From contig NZ_CP012590.1 in assembly GCF_001278845.1 (NCBI RefSeq), positions 930,001-994,000 on the forward strand: a stretch of DNA of 64,000 nucleotides, read 5' to 3'. Shown piece after piece: positions 52,060 to 61,556 of the stretch. Every line of letters begins with the position of its first letter. The first letter of the stretch is position 1. The notes beneath the pieces are model-generated. The model was not told where the DNA came from. It did not search any database and saw only the letters and a list, made by a program, of their open reading frames with translations. The position numbers were made by a program, and so were the translations under genes. Origin of the DNA: Actinomyces sp. oral taxon 414 (GTDB taxonomy: Bacteria > Actinomycetota > Actinomycetes > Actinomycetales > Actinomycetaceae).

Positions 52060-53305
52060 GAAGTACCTTCGGAGAAGACTTGACGACTACCTCGACGAGG
52101 TCTTCCCGGCCCTGCCCGCGATCGCCATTGACGGCGCCAGGGGAGTCGGCAAGACCGAAACGGCTCGGCGCCGGGTCGCCGCGGTCTTCCGGCTCGACGA
52201 GGCCGAGAGCGCGCGGCTGCTGGCCGCCGGCGGCAGGAGCGTGCTCGAGTCCGAGCCGAGCGTTCTGCTCGACGAGTGGCAGAAGTACCCGGTCGTGTGG
52301 GACTGGACGCGCCGAATGGTCGACGACCACGCCCCCACCGCCATTTTGCTGACAGGCAGCGCAACGCCCCGCGTCGGCGCCGCCTCCCACTCCGGCGCCG
52401 GCCGGATCGTGTCCGTGCTCATGCGGCCCATGTCCCTGACCGAGCGCGGTGCGGCGCCGGGCGGACTGCGATTGACGGACCTCTTCGCGGGAGCATCCGG
52501 ATACACCGCCGAGAGCCCGCTCGGCCTGACCGACTACGTCGAGGAGATCACCGCCTCCGGCCTGCCGGGGATCCGCGGCCTTCCGCCGCGCCTGCGGAGG
52601 ATACAGCTGGACTCGTACATCACCAGGATCGTCGATCGTGACCTGGAGGAGCAGGGGGCGCTGCTCCGCCGGGCCCAAACGCTCCGCAACTGGATGCGGG
52701 CCTATGCCGCGGCGTCGTCGACGACGGCCTCCTACACGGCGATACTGAATGCGGCCACGGCGGGACTGACCGATAAGCCGGCGCGATCGACCACCGAGAA
52801 CTACCGGGACCTCCTGTCGCAGATCCGGGTCCTCGACCCGGTCCCGGCGTGGACTGCGGCGCTCCCGCCCATGCCCCGCCTCAAGGTCACTCCCAAGCAC
52901 CAGCTCGTCGACCCGGCGATCGCGGCGCGCCTGCTCGGGCTCAATGCGCGCGGCCTGCTCGGGGGGATCCCCGGCGCCGGGGAGTCGCTCGGCCAACTGT
53001 TCGAGTCCTTGGCGACGCTGTGTGTCAGGGCGGATGCGATATCCGTCGACGCGACGGTCGGCCACTTGCGCACCCGCAACGGCGATCACGAGGTCGATCT
53101 GGTGGTCGAGGACCCCGAGGCACGGGTGGTCGGCATCGAGGTCAAGCTGGCGCGCGAGGTCGAGGACCGGGACGTCAGGCACCTGTGCTGGCTCCGCGAC
53201 CGGATCGGCGAGCGCTTCGCCGCCGGCGTCGTTCTCACCACCGGTCCGTACGCCTACCAGCGCCCCGACGGCATCTGGGTGGTCCCCCTGGCGCTCTTCG
53301 GCTGA
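52058..53305 (+). CDS. AAA+ ATPase of the DUF4143 type
   Basis: A 415-residue P-loop ATPase: Walker A IDGARGVGKTETARRR (about 24-39), Walker B SVLLDEWQKYP, sensor region ILLTGSATPR, and a C-terminal DUF4143/nuclease-like part ending with a restriction-endonuclease-fold pattern (NGDHEVDLVVEDPEARVVGI then EVKLAR, i.e. D...E-x-K). Such archaeal-type ATPases are common accessory genes of unclear role, sometimes linked to toxin-antitoxin or mobile loci. The GTG start is chosen because the TATGAT box and iterons end exactly before it. Confidence 0.85.
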   Translation: MKYLRRRLDDYLDEVFPALPAIAIDGARGVGKTETARRRVAAVFRLDEAESARLLAAGGRSVLESEPSVLLDEWQKYPVVWDWTRRMVDDHAPTAILLTGSATPRVGAASHSGAGRIVSVLMRPMSLTERGAAPGGLRLTDLFAGASGYTAESPLGLTDYVEEITASGLPGIRGLPPRLRRIQLDSYITRIVDRDLEEQGALLRRAQTLRNWMRAYAAASSTTASYTAILNAATAGLTDKPARSTTENYRDLLSQIRVLDPVPAWTAALPPMPRLKVTPKHQLVDPAIAARLLGLNARGLLGGIPGAGESLGQLFESLATLCVRADAISVDATVGHLRTRNGDHEVDLVVEDPEARVVGIEVKLAREVEDRDVRHLCWLRDRIGERFAAGVVLTTGPYAYQRPDGIWVVPLALFG

Positions 53306-53361
53306 GGGCCGCGGCGCCGGGCGGGGCCCGGGCCGGGCCGCCCGCGACGGCCGCCTGACGG

Positions 53362-53367
53362 TAGGGT
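53362..53367 (+). promoter_or_regulatory. Putative -10 hexamer of hisD, leaderless arrangement
   Basis: TAGGGT ends 6 nt before the hisD ATG, and the intervening GGGGGC is not positioned as a Shine-Dalgarno sequence. The spacing matches dapA and dnaE. Confidence 0.5.
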
Positions 53368-53373
53368 GGGGGC

Positions 53374-54696
53374 ATGCTCACCCGCATCGACCTGCGCGAC
53401 ACCGACCCGGACGCCCGCGACCTCGCCGCGATCCTGCCCCGCGCCGACCTCGACGTGGCCGCCGCCCTGGAGGCGGTCGCCCCCCTCATCGAGGACGTGC
53501 GCGTCCGCGGGGCCGCCGCCCTGCGCGACGCCGCCGAGCGCTTCGACCACGTGCGCCCCGAGCACCTGCGGGTGCCCGCGAGCGCGATCGAGCGCGCGCT
53601 GGCGGACCTCGACCCGGCCGTGCGCGAGGGCCTGGAGCTGTCCATCGCCCACAACCGCGCCGGTCACGCCGCCCAGCTGCCCGTCGAGCGCGTCACCGAG
53701 GTCGTCCCGGGCGGGCGGGTCGTCCAGCGCTGGATCCCGGTGCGCCGCGTGGGCCTGTACGCGCCCGGGGGCTTGGCCGTCTACCCCAGCTCGGTGGTCA
53801 TGAACGTCGTCCCCGCCCAGGTCGCCGGCGTGGAGCGGATCGCGCTGGCCTCCCCGCCGCAGGCGGCCTTCGGCGGCCTGCCCCACCCCACCATCCTGGC
53901 GGCCTGCGGCCTGCTGGGGGTGGAGGAGGTCTACGCTGTCGGCGGGGCCCAGGCCATCGCCATGTTCGCCTACGGGGCGGCCGACGACGACGCCGGCGGG
54001 GGGCTCCTGTGCGAGCGGGTCGACGTCGTCGCCGGGCCCGGCAACGTCTACGTGGCCGCCGCCAAGCGGGCGGTGCGGGGCGCGGTCGGCATCGACGCCG
54101 AGGCCGGCCCCACCGAGATCGCCGTCCTGGCCGACGCCGGGGCCGATCCCGAGCTGGTGGCCGCCGACCTGCTGTCCCAGGCCGAGCACGACCCCAACGC
54201 CGGGAGCGTGCTCATCACCGACTCCCCGGCCCTGGCCGACGCCGTCGACGCCGCCCTGGAGCGACGGGCCGGGGCCACCCGGCACGCCGGGCGGGTCCGC
54301 GCGGCCCTGACCGGCCCGCAGTCGGGCGCCGTCCTGGTGCGCGATACGGACCAGGGCCTGGCCGTCGCCGACGCCTACGCCGCCGAGCACCTGGAGATCC
54401 ACACCAGCAACGCCCCCGCCCTGGCCCGGCGCGTGCGCAACGCCGGGGCCGTCTTCGTGGGCCCCTGCTCGCCGGTGCCGCTGGGCGACTACCTGGCCGG
54501 CTCCAACCACGTCCTGCCCACCGGGGGCACCGCGCGCTTCGCCTCGGGCCTGAGCGTCATGGCCTATCTCAAGACCGTCCAGCTCATCGAGTACGACGCC
54601 GCCGCCCTGGAGGCCCTGGCCGGTCCGCTGACCGCCCTGGCCGAGGCCGAGGACCTGCCCGCCCACGGCGAGGCCGTCCGGGCCCGGCTCGGCTGA
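53374..54696 (+). CDS. hisD: Histidinol dehydrogenase
   Basis: Catalyses the last two oxidations of histidine biosynthesis (L-histidinol to L-histidine). The 440-residue protein has the NAD-binding region, [20 protein letters not shown], the zinc-ligand segment [14 protein letters not shown], and the catalytic Glu-His in [14 protein letters not shown]. Motifs and length are complete. Unusually, no other his gene follows it; the next gene encodes a lipoprotein. It has its own leaderless-type promoter. Confidence 0.95.
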   Translation: MLTRIDLRDTDPDARDLAAILPRADLDVAAALEAVAPLIEDVRVRGAAALRDAAERFDHVRPEHLRVPASAIERALADLDPAVREGLELSIAHNRAGHAAQLPVERVTEVVPGGRVVQRWIPVRRVGLYAPGGLAVYPSSVVMNVVPAQVAGVERIALASPPQAAFGGLPHPTILAACGLLGVEEVYAVGGAQAIAMFAYGAADDDAGGGLLCERVDVVAGPGNVYVAAAKRAVRGAVGIDAEAGPTEIAVLADAGADPELVAADLLSQAEHDPNAGSVLITDSPALADAVDAALERRAGATRHAGRVRAALTGPQSGAVLVRDTDQGLAVADAYAAEHLEIHTSNAPALARRVRNAGAVFVGPCSPVPLGDYLAGSNHVLPTGGTARFASGLSVMAYLKTVQLIEYDAAALEALAGPLTALAEAEDLPAHGEAVRARLG

Positions 54697-54828
54697 GGGG
54701 CGCGCGTGCGCCTCGGCCCCGGTCGGGCATCGGGCGGCGCCGGCCGGGCATTGGGCGCCGGCCGGGTGCGCGGGCGCGCCGGCGGGGACCGGACGCACGG
54801 CGGCCGGGCGTCGGGCGGCGCCGGCCGG

Positions 54829-56313
54829 ATGCCGGTGGCCCGCAGGGACGCGCTGCGGCTGGGCGGGCTCGCGCTGGGCGCCGCCGCCCTGGCCGCCTGC
54901 GCCGACGAGGGGCCCTCTCCCGGGGAGGGCGAGCCGGTCCTGCTCGACGCCGTCGGCCCCGACGGCGACCTGCTCGACTGGGAGGGGCTGCGGCAGATCC
55001 AGTCCAACGGGGCCGGGGAGGACGGGTGGGACGACCAGCTGCTCGACGCCGACACCCTGCAGGTGGTGACCCACGCCCCCCTGGAGGACTCGGAGGAGGC
55101 CACCTGCCAACTGCGGGTGCCCGCCGGGCGCGCCTGCGCCCTGACCCTGTCGTGGCCCACCTCCCACGGCTACTCCGCACTGGTCGCCGACATCCCCGGG
55201 CCGGGCCGTCACGCCCTGGCCGAGCTGGCCGCCCGCTCCCTCCACGAGCGCCAGGTCCGGCGCCTGGGCCCGCTGGAGGCGGCCGATCCGGACGCCGCCG
55301 CGGCGGTGCGCGGTCTGCGCGAGAAGACCGGGGCGGCGCTGGAGGCCTGCGGGGCCGAGGCGGCCGGACCGGATCGGGCGCGCGCCGGGGCGCTCGCCCT
55401 GGAGGCCGCCGCCTCCGCCCAGCTCGCCCTGGACCGGGCGTGCGCCGCGCTGGCGCCCGCCGACGCCCTCATCGGCGTGACCCTCACCCGGCCCCCCGAT
55501 GATGCGCAGGTGGAGCGGATCGCCGCCCTGGCGGGGCCGGGCGGGGCGGGGGCGCGCCTGGTCGTCGAGGACCCGCTGGACGACGGGCTCATGCGGCAGT
55601 GGCGGGGGGCCCTGGACCGCCTGCGGGGGGCCGGCGTACTCGCCGTCGTCCAGGTCTGCGACTCCCAGGCGCTGGACGAGGGCTCCGACGACGACTTCGA
55701 CGCGCGCCTGGCCGCCCTGATCGCCGGGCTCGGCGGGGCCGGGGCCTGGGAGACGGGCAATGAGCTCGGCGGGTCGTGGACCGGGGATCGGGCCGTGGAG
55801 CGGACCGCGCGGGCCGCCCGCGCCCTGCGCGACGACCCCGCCACCGCCGGCGCCGCGCGGCTGCTCACGCTGTACTACCAGCTGGGCCAGGACGACGCCG
55901 AGCACTCCCTGCTGACCTGGGTGGGGGACAATCTGAGCGAGGAGCTGGTGGAGCTGACCGACGTCGTCGGACTGTCCGTCTACCCGCAGTGGCATCCGCT
56001 GGGGACCGCCGCCGACCGGGTGCTCGAGGCCCTCGGCGCCGCCCTGCCCGGACGGCGCCTGGCGGTCAGCGAGCTCGGCTACGGGGCGGAGGACCTGGAC
56101 GACGGGCCCTGGTGGTTCGGTTCGGCCCAGGACGCGGCGGCGGCGCGCACCGCCGTCGCCGAGCACGTCACCGCCGTGGCGCTGGGGCGCGAGGGGGCCT
56201 GGGGCGCCCCCTTCTGGTGGTACTACCTCCAGGACGAGGTGCCGGGGGCCCGGGGCGGCCCCGTCTCCACTACCCTGGCCGAGGTGGCCGCCCGCGCGCG
56301 GGGGAGCGGGTGA
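54829..56313 (+). CDS. Tat-type lipoprotein with a TIM-barrel-like domain
   Basis: The 494-residue protein starts with ARRDALRLGGLALGAAALAA and a cysteine, combining an RR motif with a lipobox (LAAC), so it is probably exported by Tat and lipidated. The mature part is Ala-rich and acidic. Its second half (ARLVVEDPLDDGLMRQWRGA, AWETGNELGGSW, VVGLSVYPQWHPLG, LAVSELGYGAED) looks like a glycosidase-type barrel with Glu in NELGG and in SELGYG as possible catalytic residues. The ATG at 54829 is chosen for the signal peptide; upstream sequence is repetitive and GC-only. Substrate unknown. Confidence 0.65.
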   Translation: MPVARRDALRLGGLALGAAALAACADEGPSPGEGEPVLLDAVGPDGDLLDWEGLRQIQSNGAGEDGWDDQLLDADTLQVVTHAPLEDSEEATCQLRVPAGRACALTLSWPTSHGYSALVADIPGPGRHALAELAARSLHERQVRRLGPLEAADPDAAAAVRGLREKTGAALEACGAEAAGPDRARAGALALEAAASAQLALDRACAALAPADALIGVTLTRPPDDAQVERIAALAGPGGAGARLVVEDPLDDGLMRQWRGALDRLRGAGVLAVVQVCDSQALDEGSDDDFDARLAALIAGLGGAGAWETGNELGGSWTGDRAVERTARAARALRDDPATAGAARLLTLYYQLGQDDAEHSLLTWVGDNLSEELVELTDVVGLSVYPQWHPLGTAADRVLEALGAALPGRRLAVSELGYGAEDLDDGPWWFGSAQDAAAARTAVAEHVTAVALGREGAWGAPFWWYYLQDEVPGARGGPVSTTLAEVAARARGSG

Positions 56314-56334
56314 GGACTCGAGGGGAGGAGCGCC

Positions 56335-56613
56335 ATGCCGGATGCGGCGAAAGATCTTGTGGGAAGGGGAGTCGTCATGAGGACTGAGGCGCCCGCCGTC
56401 GTCGAGGGGCTGCCCGACGAGGACGTCAATGCGATTGTCGCGGTGGTGCACGAGGCCCTTGACGCCGGGAGGATGGTCCGGGTACCCAATCCTCATGCGC
56501 CCGCCGTCCTCAGCAGGTTCGACGAGGAGATCAACCGGCGGGCGCGGGCCGAGTCCACCACCGCCGATGTCATTATCGAGCGGGCGCTCATCCACTACCT
56601 GCGCTCGGCGTGA
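56335..56613 (+). CDS. Small protein with ribbon-helix-helix-like C-terminus
   Basis: A 92-residue protein. The C-terminal third (PHAPAVLSRFDEEINRRARA then ESTTADVIIERALIHYLRSA) resembles an RHH/CopG-type DNA-binding or antitoxin-like segment. No toxin partner is adjacent. Two starts are possible: ATG 56335 behind GGGGAGGAG and ATG 56377 behind AAGGGGAG. It lies 21 bp after the lipoprotein gene and may be co-transcribed. Confidence 0.55.
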   Translation: MPDAAKDLVGRGVVMRTEAPAVVEGLPDEDVNAIVAVVHEALDAGRMVRVPNPHAPAVLSRFDEEINRRARAESTTADVIIERALIHYLRSA

Positions 56614-56667
56614 CGGCGCGGCGCCGCGGATCCGACGGCGGGCGCGGAGCGCTGCGGCCGGCCTGCC

Positions 56668-57660
56668 TCAGATCCAGTCGTTGCGGCGCATGATGATGTA
56701 GACGATGACGGTCGGCACGGCCACCATGACCGCGGCGGAGATCAGCCCCGAGGGCTGGCCTGCGCCCGGGTAGGGCACGTTGATGCCGAACCATCCCGTC
56801 ACCAGCGTGGGCACCGAGATGACCGCCGCCCACCCGGCGAGCTTCTTCATGACGTTGTTGAGGCGCTGGTCCTGGAGGGACAGGTGGGTCTCGAAGACCG
56901 TGCCGATCATGTCCCGCAGGGACTCGGTCCACTCCGCGGCCCGCAGCACGTGGTCGGTCAGGTCGGCGTAGAAGGCGTCGAGCTCGCGGATCGCGTCCTC
57001 GCGGTGGCGCCACACCACGGAGACGACCTCCCGCATCGGCAGCACTATGCGCCGCAGGGTCACCAGCTTGGTGCGCACGTCATAGGCGCGGCGCTGGAAC
57101 TCCTGGGAGTGGGAGGCGGGGGAGGAGAACAGGTCGTCCTCCAGCGCCTCGATGGCGTCGTCGAGCTCCTGGACGGTCTCGAAGTAGCCGTCGACAATGA
57201 CGTCGAGCAGACCGTGGACGAGGGCCGGGGCACCCAGGCGCAGGAGCCGGCGGTCGTTGTGCCACCGGCGCACGACGGGCTCCATGTCGAGGGCGCCGGT
57301 CCGCCTGACCGTGATGAGGCCGCCGGGGAAGGCGAAGCCCGCCACGCGGCTGAGCTGGTCGGCCTCGTCGTCCGCGGTGGAGGCGAAACCGGGCAGCGTG
57401 GCGTAGGTGACGAAGTACTGGTAGCCGTCCTCCTGGGAGGCCTTGGGCCTCTCGTAGGGGGCGACGGCGTCCTCCAGGGCGTTGCGGCCCACCCCCAGCT
57501 CCTCGGCCAGCAGGATCAGGTCCTGGTGGGTCGGTTTGACGATGTCCGCCCACAGGAGCAGGTCGGGGTCGGCCAGGGCGTCCTTGATGCCGTGGATGTC
57601 GGCGGGGGCGTCGGCGGGGACGCCGTCGCGCCAGGCGAGGGTGCGGAAGGAGACGGCCAT
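56668..57660 (-). CDS. CorA family divalent cation transporter
   Basis: A Mg2+/Co2+ channel subunit of 330 residues. The long cytoplasmic N-terminal domain (1-265) ends in the stalk helix with HLSLQDQRLNNVMKKLAGWA, followed by two membrane segments (about 268-290 and 303-322). The signature loop reads FGINVP, where most CorA proteins have YGMN, so ion selectivity might differ. The C-terminus is the usual basic RRNDWI. The ATG is preceded by GGAGGATCC. Confidence 0.88.
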   Translation of the reverse strand: MAVSFRTLAWRDGVPADAPADIHGIKDALADPDLLLWADIVKPTHQDLILLAEELGVGRNALEDAVAPYERPKASQEDGYQYFVTYATLPGFASTADDEADQLSRVAGFAFPGGLITVRRTGALDMEPVVRRWHNDRRLLRLGAPALVHGLLDVIVDGYFETVQELDDAIEALEDDLFSSPASHSQEFQRRAYDVRTKLVTLRRIVLPMREVVSVVWRHREDAIRELDAFYADLTDHVLRAAEWTESLRDMIGTVFETHLSLQDQRLNNVMKKLAGWAAVISVPTLVTGWFGINVPYPGAGQPSGLISAAVMVAVPTVIVYIIMRRNDWI

Positions 57661-57878
57661 GACCGGATCCTCCCACGCGCAGGCGGTCCGGCGGGAGGGG
57701 CCCTCACCGATCGGCGAGCAGGGCGAACCTCTGCGCGACCGGGGTGCCCGGCCGGGCCGTGTACGCGCAGGTCCCCGACGACCATGCGGCCGCGGCCCCT
57801 CGGCCGCCGCGCCTGTCATCGCCTCGATAACGCGAACGATCCCCGGGCGGACCTTCGCGCTCGCGGCGGCGCCGGGCC

Positions 57879-60341
57879 TCAGCGCTGGGCCAGGACGAAG
57901 GGGCGCACGTCCGCGGCCCCCGCCCGCAGCAGGAGCCTGCTCGCCACCGCCAGGGTCCAGCCCGAGTCCGTCCAGTCGTCGACGAGCACCACCCGCGCGC
58001 CCCGCAGGCGCGCCAGGGCGTCCGGCGACCAGGACTCCAGCGTCAGGGACCGGGCGACCTCCGCCAGGCGGAAGGCGGAGCCCACGTCGTGGCGCCCCGG
58101 CTCGCCCCGCGCCCCGACGATCCCCAGCGGCGCGGCCGACAGGGTGCGGGCGACGGCGCGGCCCAGTTGGCGCACCAGCCGCGGGCGGCGGCGCGACTCG
58201 ATAATGACGACGACGAGCTCCCCGGCCCCGGACCCGGGGCCGTCGGGCGCATCGGCGCCGACCCCGCCATTCGACCCGGCGCCGCCATCCGACCCGGCGC
58301 CGGCGCCGACACCTCCGCCACCGTCCGACCCGGCGCCGACCCCGGAGTCCGACCCGCCCTCGACGCCGCCCGGCTCCGACCCGCCCTCGACGCCGCCCGG
58401 CTCCGACCCGCCCGCGATATCGGCCCCGAGCCGGTCGGCGACCTCCACCACCGCGTCCCGCAGGGCGAGGGGCACCTCGCCGTCGCCCTGCGCGCCGACC
58501 AGCTCGCGCAGCGGCCCGGACACGCCCAGGCCGTCCAATCGCCCCACCGCCATGCCGGGCCCGGGCCGCTCGGCCTGGGCGATCCGCCCCCGCAGGTCCC
58601 CCAGCCCCAGGCGCCCCATGCCGGTGGGCCACTGCCTGCGCGGCTCGACGACGACGCCCACGCGCCCCAGGGACCGCCGGGCGGCCGCCACCTCCTCCCG
58701 GCTCGCCATCGGGCTCAGGTCCAGGCCCCCGCACAGGTCGCAGGCCCCGCAGCGCCACGCGGGATCCAGGTCCGGATCGTCCAGGACCCCGCGCAGGAAG
58801 GCCATGCGGCACTGCGGCGCCGGGAGGTGCTCGTAGGCGAGCATGAGATCCTGCTCCTCGGCCCGGGCCGCCTCCACGCGCGCGTATCGCTCGGCGTCGT
58901 AGACCCAGGGCCGGCCGGTGGCCCGCCAGCCCCCGCGCACGCGGCGCACCGCGCCGTCGACGTCGAGGACCTTGAGCATCGACTCCAGGCGCCCCCGCCG
59001 CAGGTGCGTGGCCGTCTCCAGCACCGAGGTGCTCAAGACCCCCTCGCCGTCCGCCCGCGCCGCCGCCAGCGCGTCCAGGACCGCGCGGACCTCGTCCTCG
59101 GGCGGGAAGCCCTGGGAGCCGAACCAGTCCCAGATGGCCCGGTCCTCCGCCCCGGGCAGCAGCACCACCTCGGCCCGCTCCACGCCGCGGCCGGCCCGCC
59201 CCACCTGCTGGTAGTAGGCCACCGGCGAGTTCGGCGCGCCGACGTGGACGACGAAGGCCAGGTCGGGCTTGTCGAAGCCCATGCCCAGCGCGCTGGTCGC
59301 CACCAGCGCCTTGACCCGGTTGGCCTTGAGGTCCTCCTCCAGCCCCTCGCGCTCGGCCGCCTCCGTCCGGCTCGTGTAGGCGGCCACGTCCAGCCCGGCC
59401 TCGCGCAGGCGCTGGGCGACCTCGAGGGCGGCGCGCACGGTGAGGCAGTAGACGATGCCCGAGCCCGCCGTGGCGCGCAGGTACCCGGTCAGCCAGGCCA
59501 GGCGGGTCGCCGCGTCGGGCAGGAGGAGGGCGCCCAGGTGGAGCGAGTCGCGCTCCAGGGTGCCGCGCAGGACGAGGACCTCGGGGGCCCGCTCGTCCGG
59601 GGCGCCCCCGGCGAGCTGCTCGGCGACGTCGTCGGTCACCCGCTGGTTCGCCGTGGCGGTGGTGGCCAGGACGGGCGTGCGCGGGGGCAGCTCGGCCAGC
59701 AGGGTGCGGATGCGCCGGTAGTCGGGGCGGAAGTCGTGCCCCCAGTCGGAGATGCAGTGCGCTTCGTCGACGACGACGAGCCCGGCGCCGGCCGCCAGGT
59801 GGGGCAGGACCTCGTCGCGGAAGACCGGGTTGTTGAGGCGCTCGGGGGACACGAGCAGGACGTCGACGTCCCCGGCGCGCACCTGCGCCTCGATCTCGTC
59901 CCACTGGGCGGCGTTGGCCGAGTTGATGGTGACGGCGTTGATGCCGGCGCGCCGGGCCGCGGCGACCTGGTCGCGCATGAGGGCCAGCAGCGGGGAGATG
60001 ATGACGCTCGCCCCGGCGCCGGCGCGCGAGCCGGGGGAGGGGGCCGGGGCGCCGTCGGGCCGCGGGCCCCAGCCCTCGCGCAGCAGGACGGTGGCCACGA
60101 GGTAGACGGCGGACTTGCCCCAGCCGGTGCGCTGGACCACCAGCGCCCGGCGCCGGCCGACGACCAGGGCCTCGATGGCGCGCCACTGGTCCTCGCGCAG
60201 CGCCGCGTCCTCGCGCCCCACCAGCGCGCGCAGGACGGACTCGGCGCGCTCGCGGATGGGGGAGGCGGGGCCGGTCGGGGCGGCGCCGGAACGGGCGTGA
60301 GACCCGGGCGGGCAGGCGGGGACAGGGGGCTGCGGGCTCAT
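57879..60341 (-). CDS. RecQ-family DNA helicase fused to a phosphoribosyltransferase-like domain
   Basis: An 820-residue fusion. Residues 1-570 form a RecQ helicase: QRTGWGKSAVYLVAT as Walker A, VVVDEAHCISDWGHDFRPDY, ATTATANQRVTDDV, ALGMGFDKPDLAFVVH, YYQQVGRAGRG, and a zinc cluster with CRMAFLR and CGACDLCGG. The C-terminal part ends with RVVLVDDWTDSGWTLAVASR, a PRPP-loop-like motif, and is interrupted by a Gly/Ser/Asp/Glu repeat tract (about 655-715). RecQ unwinds recombination intermediates; the role of the second domain is unknown. TAGCGT lies 6 nt before the ATG. Confidence 0.88.
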   Translation of the reverse strand: MSPQPPVPACPPGSHARSGAAPTGPASPIRERAESVLRALVGREDAALREDQWRAIEALVVGRRRALVVQRTGWGKSAVYLVATVLLREGWGPRPDGAPAPSPGSRAGAGASVIISPLLALMRDQVAAARRAGINAVTINSANAAQWDEIEAQVRAGDVDVLLVSPERLNNPVFRDEVLPHLAAGAGLVVVDEAHCISDWGHDFRPDYRRIRTLLAELPPRTPVLATTATANQRVTDDVAEQLAGGAPDERAPEVLVLRGTLERDSLHLGALLLPDAATRLAWLTGYLRATAGSGIVYCLTVRAALEVAQRLREAGLDVAAYTSRTEAAEREGLEEDLKANRVKALVATSALGMGFDKPDLAFVVHVGAPNSPVAYYQQVGRAGRGVERAEVVLLPGAEDRAIWDWFGSQGFPPEDEVRAVLDALAAARADGEGVLSTSVLETATHLRRGRLESMLKVLDVDGAVRRVRGGWRATGRPWVYDAERYARVEAARAEEQDLMLAYEHLPAPQCRMAFLRGVLDDPDLDPAWRCGACDLCGGLDLSPMASREEVAAARRSLGRVGVVVEPRRQWPTGMGRLGLGDLRGRIAQAERPGPGMAVGRLDGLGVSGPLRELVGAQGDGEVPLALRDAVVEVADRLGADIAGGSEPGGVEGGSEPGGVEGGSDSGVGAGSDGGGGVGAGAGSDGGAGSNGGVGADAPDGPGSGAGELVVVIIESRRRPRLVRQLGRAVARTLSAAPLGIVGARGEPGRHDVGSAFRLAEVARSLTLESWSPDALARLRGARVVLVDDWTDSGWTLAVASRLLLRAGAADVRPFVLAQR

Positions 60342-60373
60342 GCCGTCACGCTAGCCCCGCCGCCCCCCTCGCC

Positions 60374-60416
60374 GAAACCGGCGGAAAAGACACGCGAGAC
60401 CGGCGGAAACTGCATG
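60374..60416. repeat. 22-bp tandem repeat, locus 2 (two units)
   Basis: GAAACCGGCGGAAAAGACAC starts at 60374, and a second unit at 60396 ends with GGCGGAAACTGCATGCG. This repeats the order seen at 12741-12829, where three standard units are followed by a terminal variant ending GGAAGTTGCACATG. Confidence 0.85.
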
Positions 60417-60682
60417 CGATTCGATGCATCCGGTTGTCCGCCGCTGCGCCCGCTTCACCCTCGGCTGCGCTCCTGTGGTCGGCGAGGACGATCGGCGGTG
60501 CTGTCCGGAGCGCTGACGAAGCCGGTTCGAGCGGGTGCGCGGGGTGGTTGGCGGCTCATCGGGCGTGTCCGGTGGAGTCCTTGGCCGGGCGGTCGTCGGG
60601 ATCGGTTCTCGCGGGCGCGCCGGAGCTCCGTCACCGCTCCCGAGCGCGTCGAGGCGCTCGGCGGCCCCCATCGAATCCCGAT

Positions 60683-60806
60683 TCTGGTGCTCTGGGAGGA
60701 TCGTTCCGCCCCGCACCCCGCCGCATCGGCGCCGCAACCGCGGAATCATGCGGAAATCGCCGAGCGCATCCGGTGTGCTGGCCCGAACGATCCTCCCAGA
60801 GCGCCA
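60683..60806. repeat. 124-bp hairpin element, family B, copy 1
   Basis: Arms 60683-60704 (TGGTGCTCTGGGAGGATCGT) and 60785-60806 pair over 22 bp with a single G-T wobble. The centre is CCGCGGAATCATGCGG. GGTGTGCTGG lies just inside the right arm. Confidence 0.82.
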
Positions 60807-60965
60807 TATCCCGCCCCGGGCGGGCTCCGCGGGAGCCGTCTTCTCCGCCTCGTCGGGCCGCGCGACCCCTGTGGAGGTTCCGGCCGCGGCGATGCTGCGC
60901 GCCCGCACCCGGAGCGCCCGGCCGGCGGCCCCCGCCGCCACGGTCCGGGGCGTCGACGGGGCGGG

Positions 60966-61095
60966 AAAAGGTGGCCGGCGCATAACTTTCGGGTGCTCGG
61001 CGGCTCCTGCGCTCACGAGGAATGGCGTCATTCCGCCACTTCGGGACTGGAGGTGTGCTGGGCGAGGGGTGAAAGATATGCGCCAGCCACCTTTT
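60966..61095. repeat. 130-bp hairpin element, family B, copy 2
   Basis: Arms 60966-60990 (AAAAGGTGGCCGGCGCATAA) and 61071-61095 pair over 25 bp with two mismatches. The centre is the hairpin GGAATGGCGTCATTCC (61019-61034). GGTGTGCTGG again lies near the right arm. The arms share no sequence with copy 1 apart from GAANGAT at the right-arm start. Confidence 0.82.
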
Positions 61096-61527
61096 TGAGC
61101 CGCCGGACCGCCCCGCCGCCGATCCGCCCGCGCTCGCGGTGGGGCGGGCGGGGTGAATGGGGCAGGCGTGGCGAATGTGGTGACGACCCGTGCGCGACGG
61201 CGCCCACGGGCGCGCCCAGGGCGCCCGGACCCCCGTCCGCGGGCGCTGTTGCCCGGCGGACGGGCGGCCTCCCCGCCGAGATGCGCGCTTCGCACTTCGA
61301 ACGGGCGGTTCCGGCTGGGCGGCGTCAGGGGCGGGTGCGGTTGTGCCATGTACGGGTTCCGGAGGGGTGGTCGGTGCGCCTCGTGGTGCGAGGCTCGCTG
61401 ACGGGGTGCGCCTGCGGGCGATGGAACGATTCGTCGATCGCCAGTCGGCGGCCGGAGCGGCGACGGCCCGTCGGCGGATGACGGCCCGGAGTGTGGTGCG
61501 GAACATACAGGTTCCTGCTGAAGCGGC

Positions 61528-61556
61528 TTGACCCTTATGGAAGGCACCTGTAGATT
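61528..61556 (+). promoter_or_regulatory. Promoter of the MarR-type regulator with flanking half-sites
   Basis: TTGACC (61528-61533) and TAGATT (61551-61556) are spaced 17 bp, the best sigma70-like promoter in the window. CAGGTTCCTG lies just upstream, CACCTG abuts the -10, and CAACAGGT lies about 20 bp downstream. These repeated CAGGT/ACCTG half-sites suggest autoregulation by the encoded protein. Confidence 0.65.
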
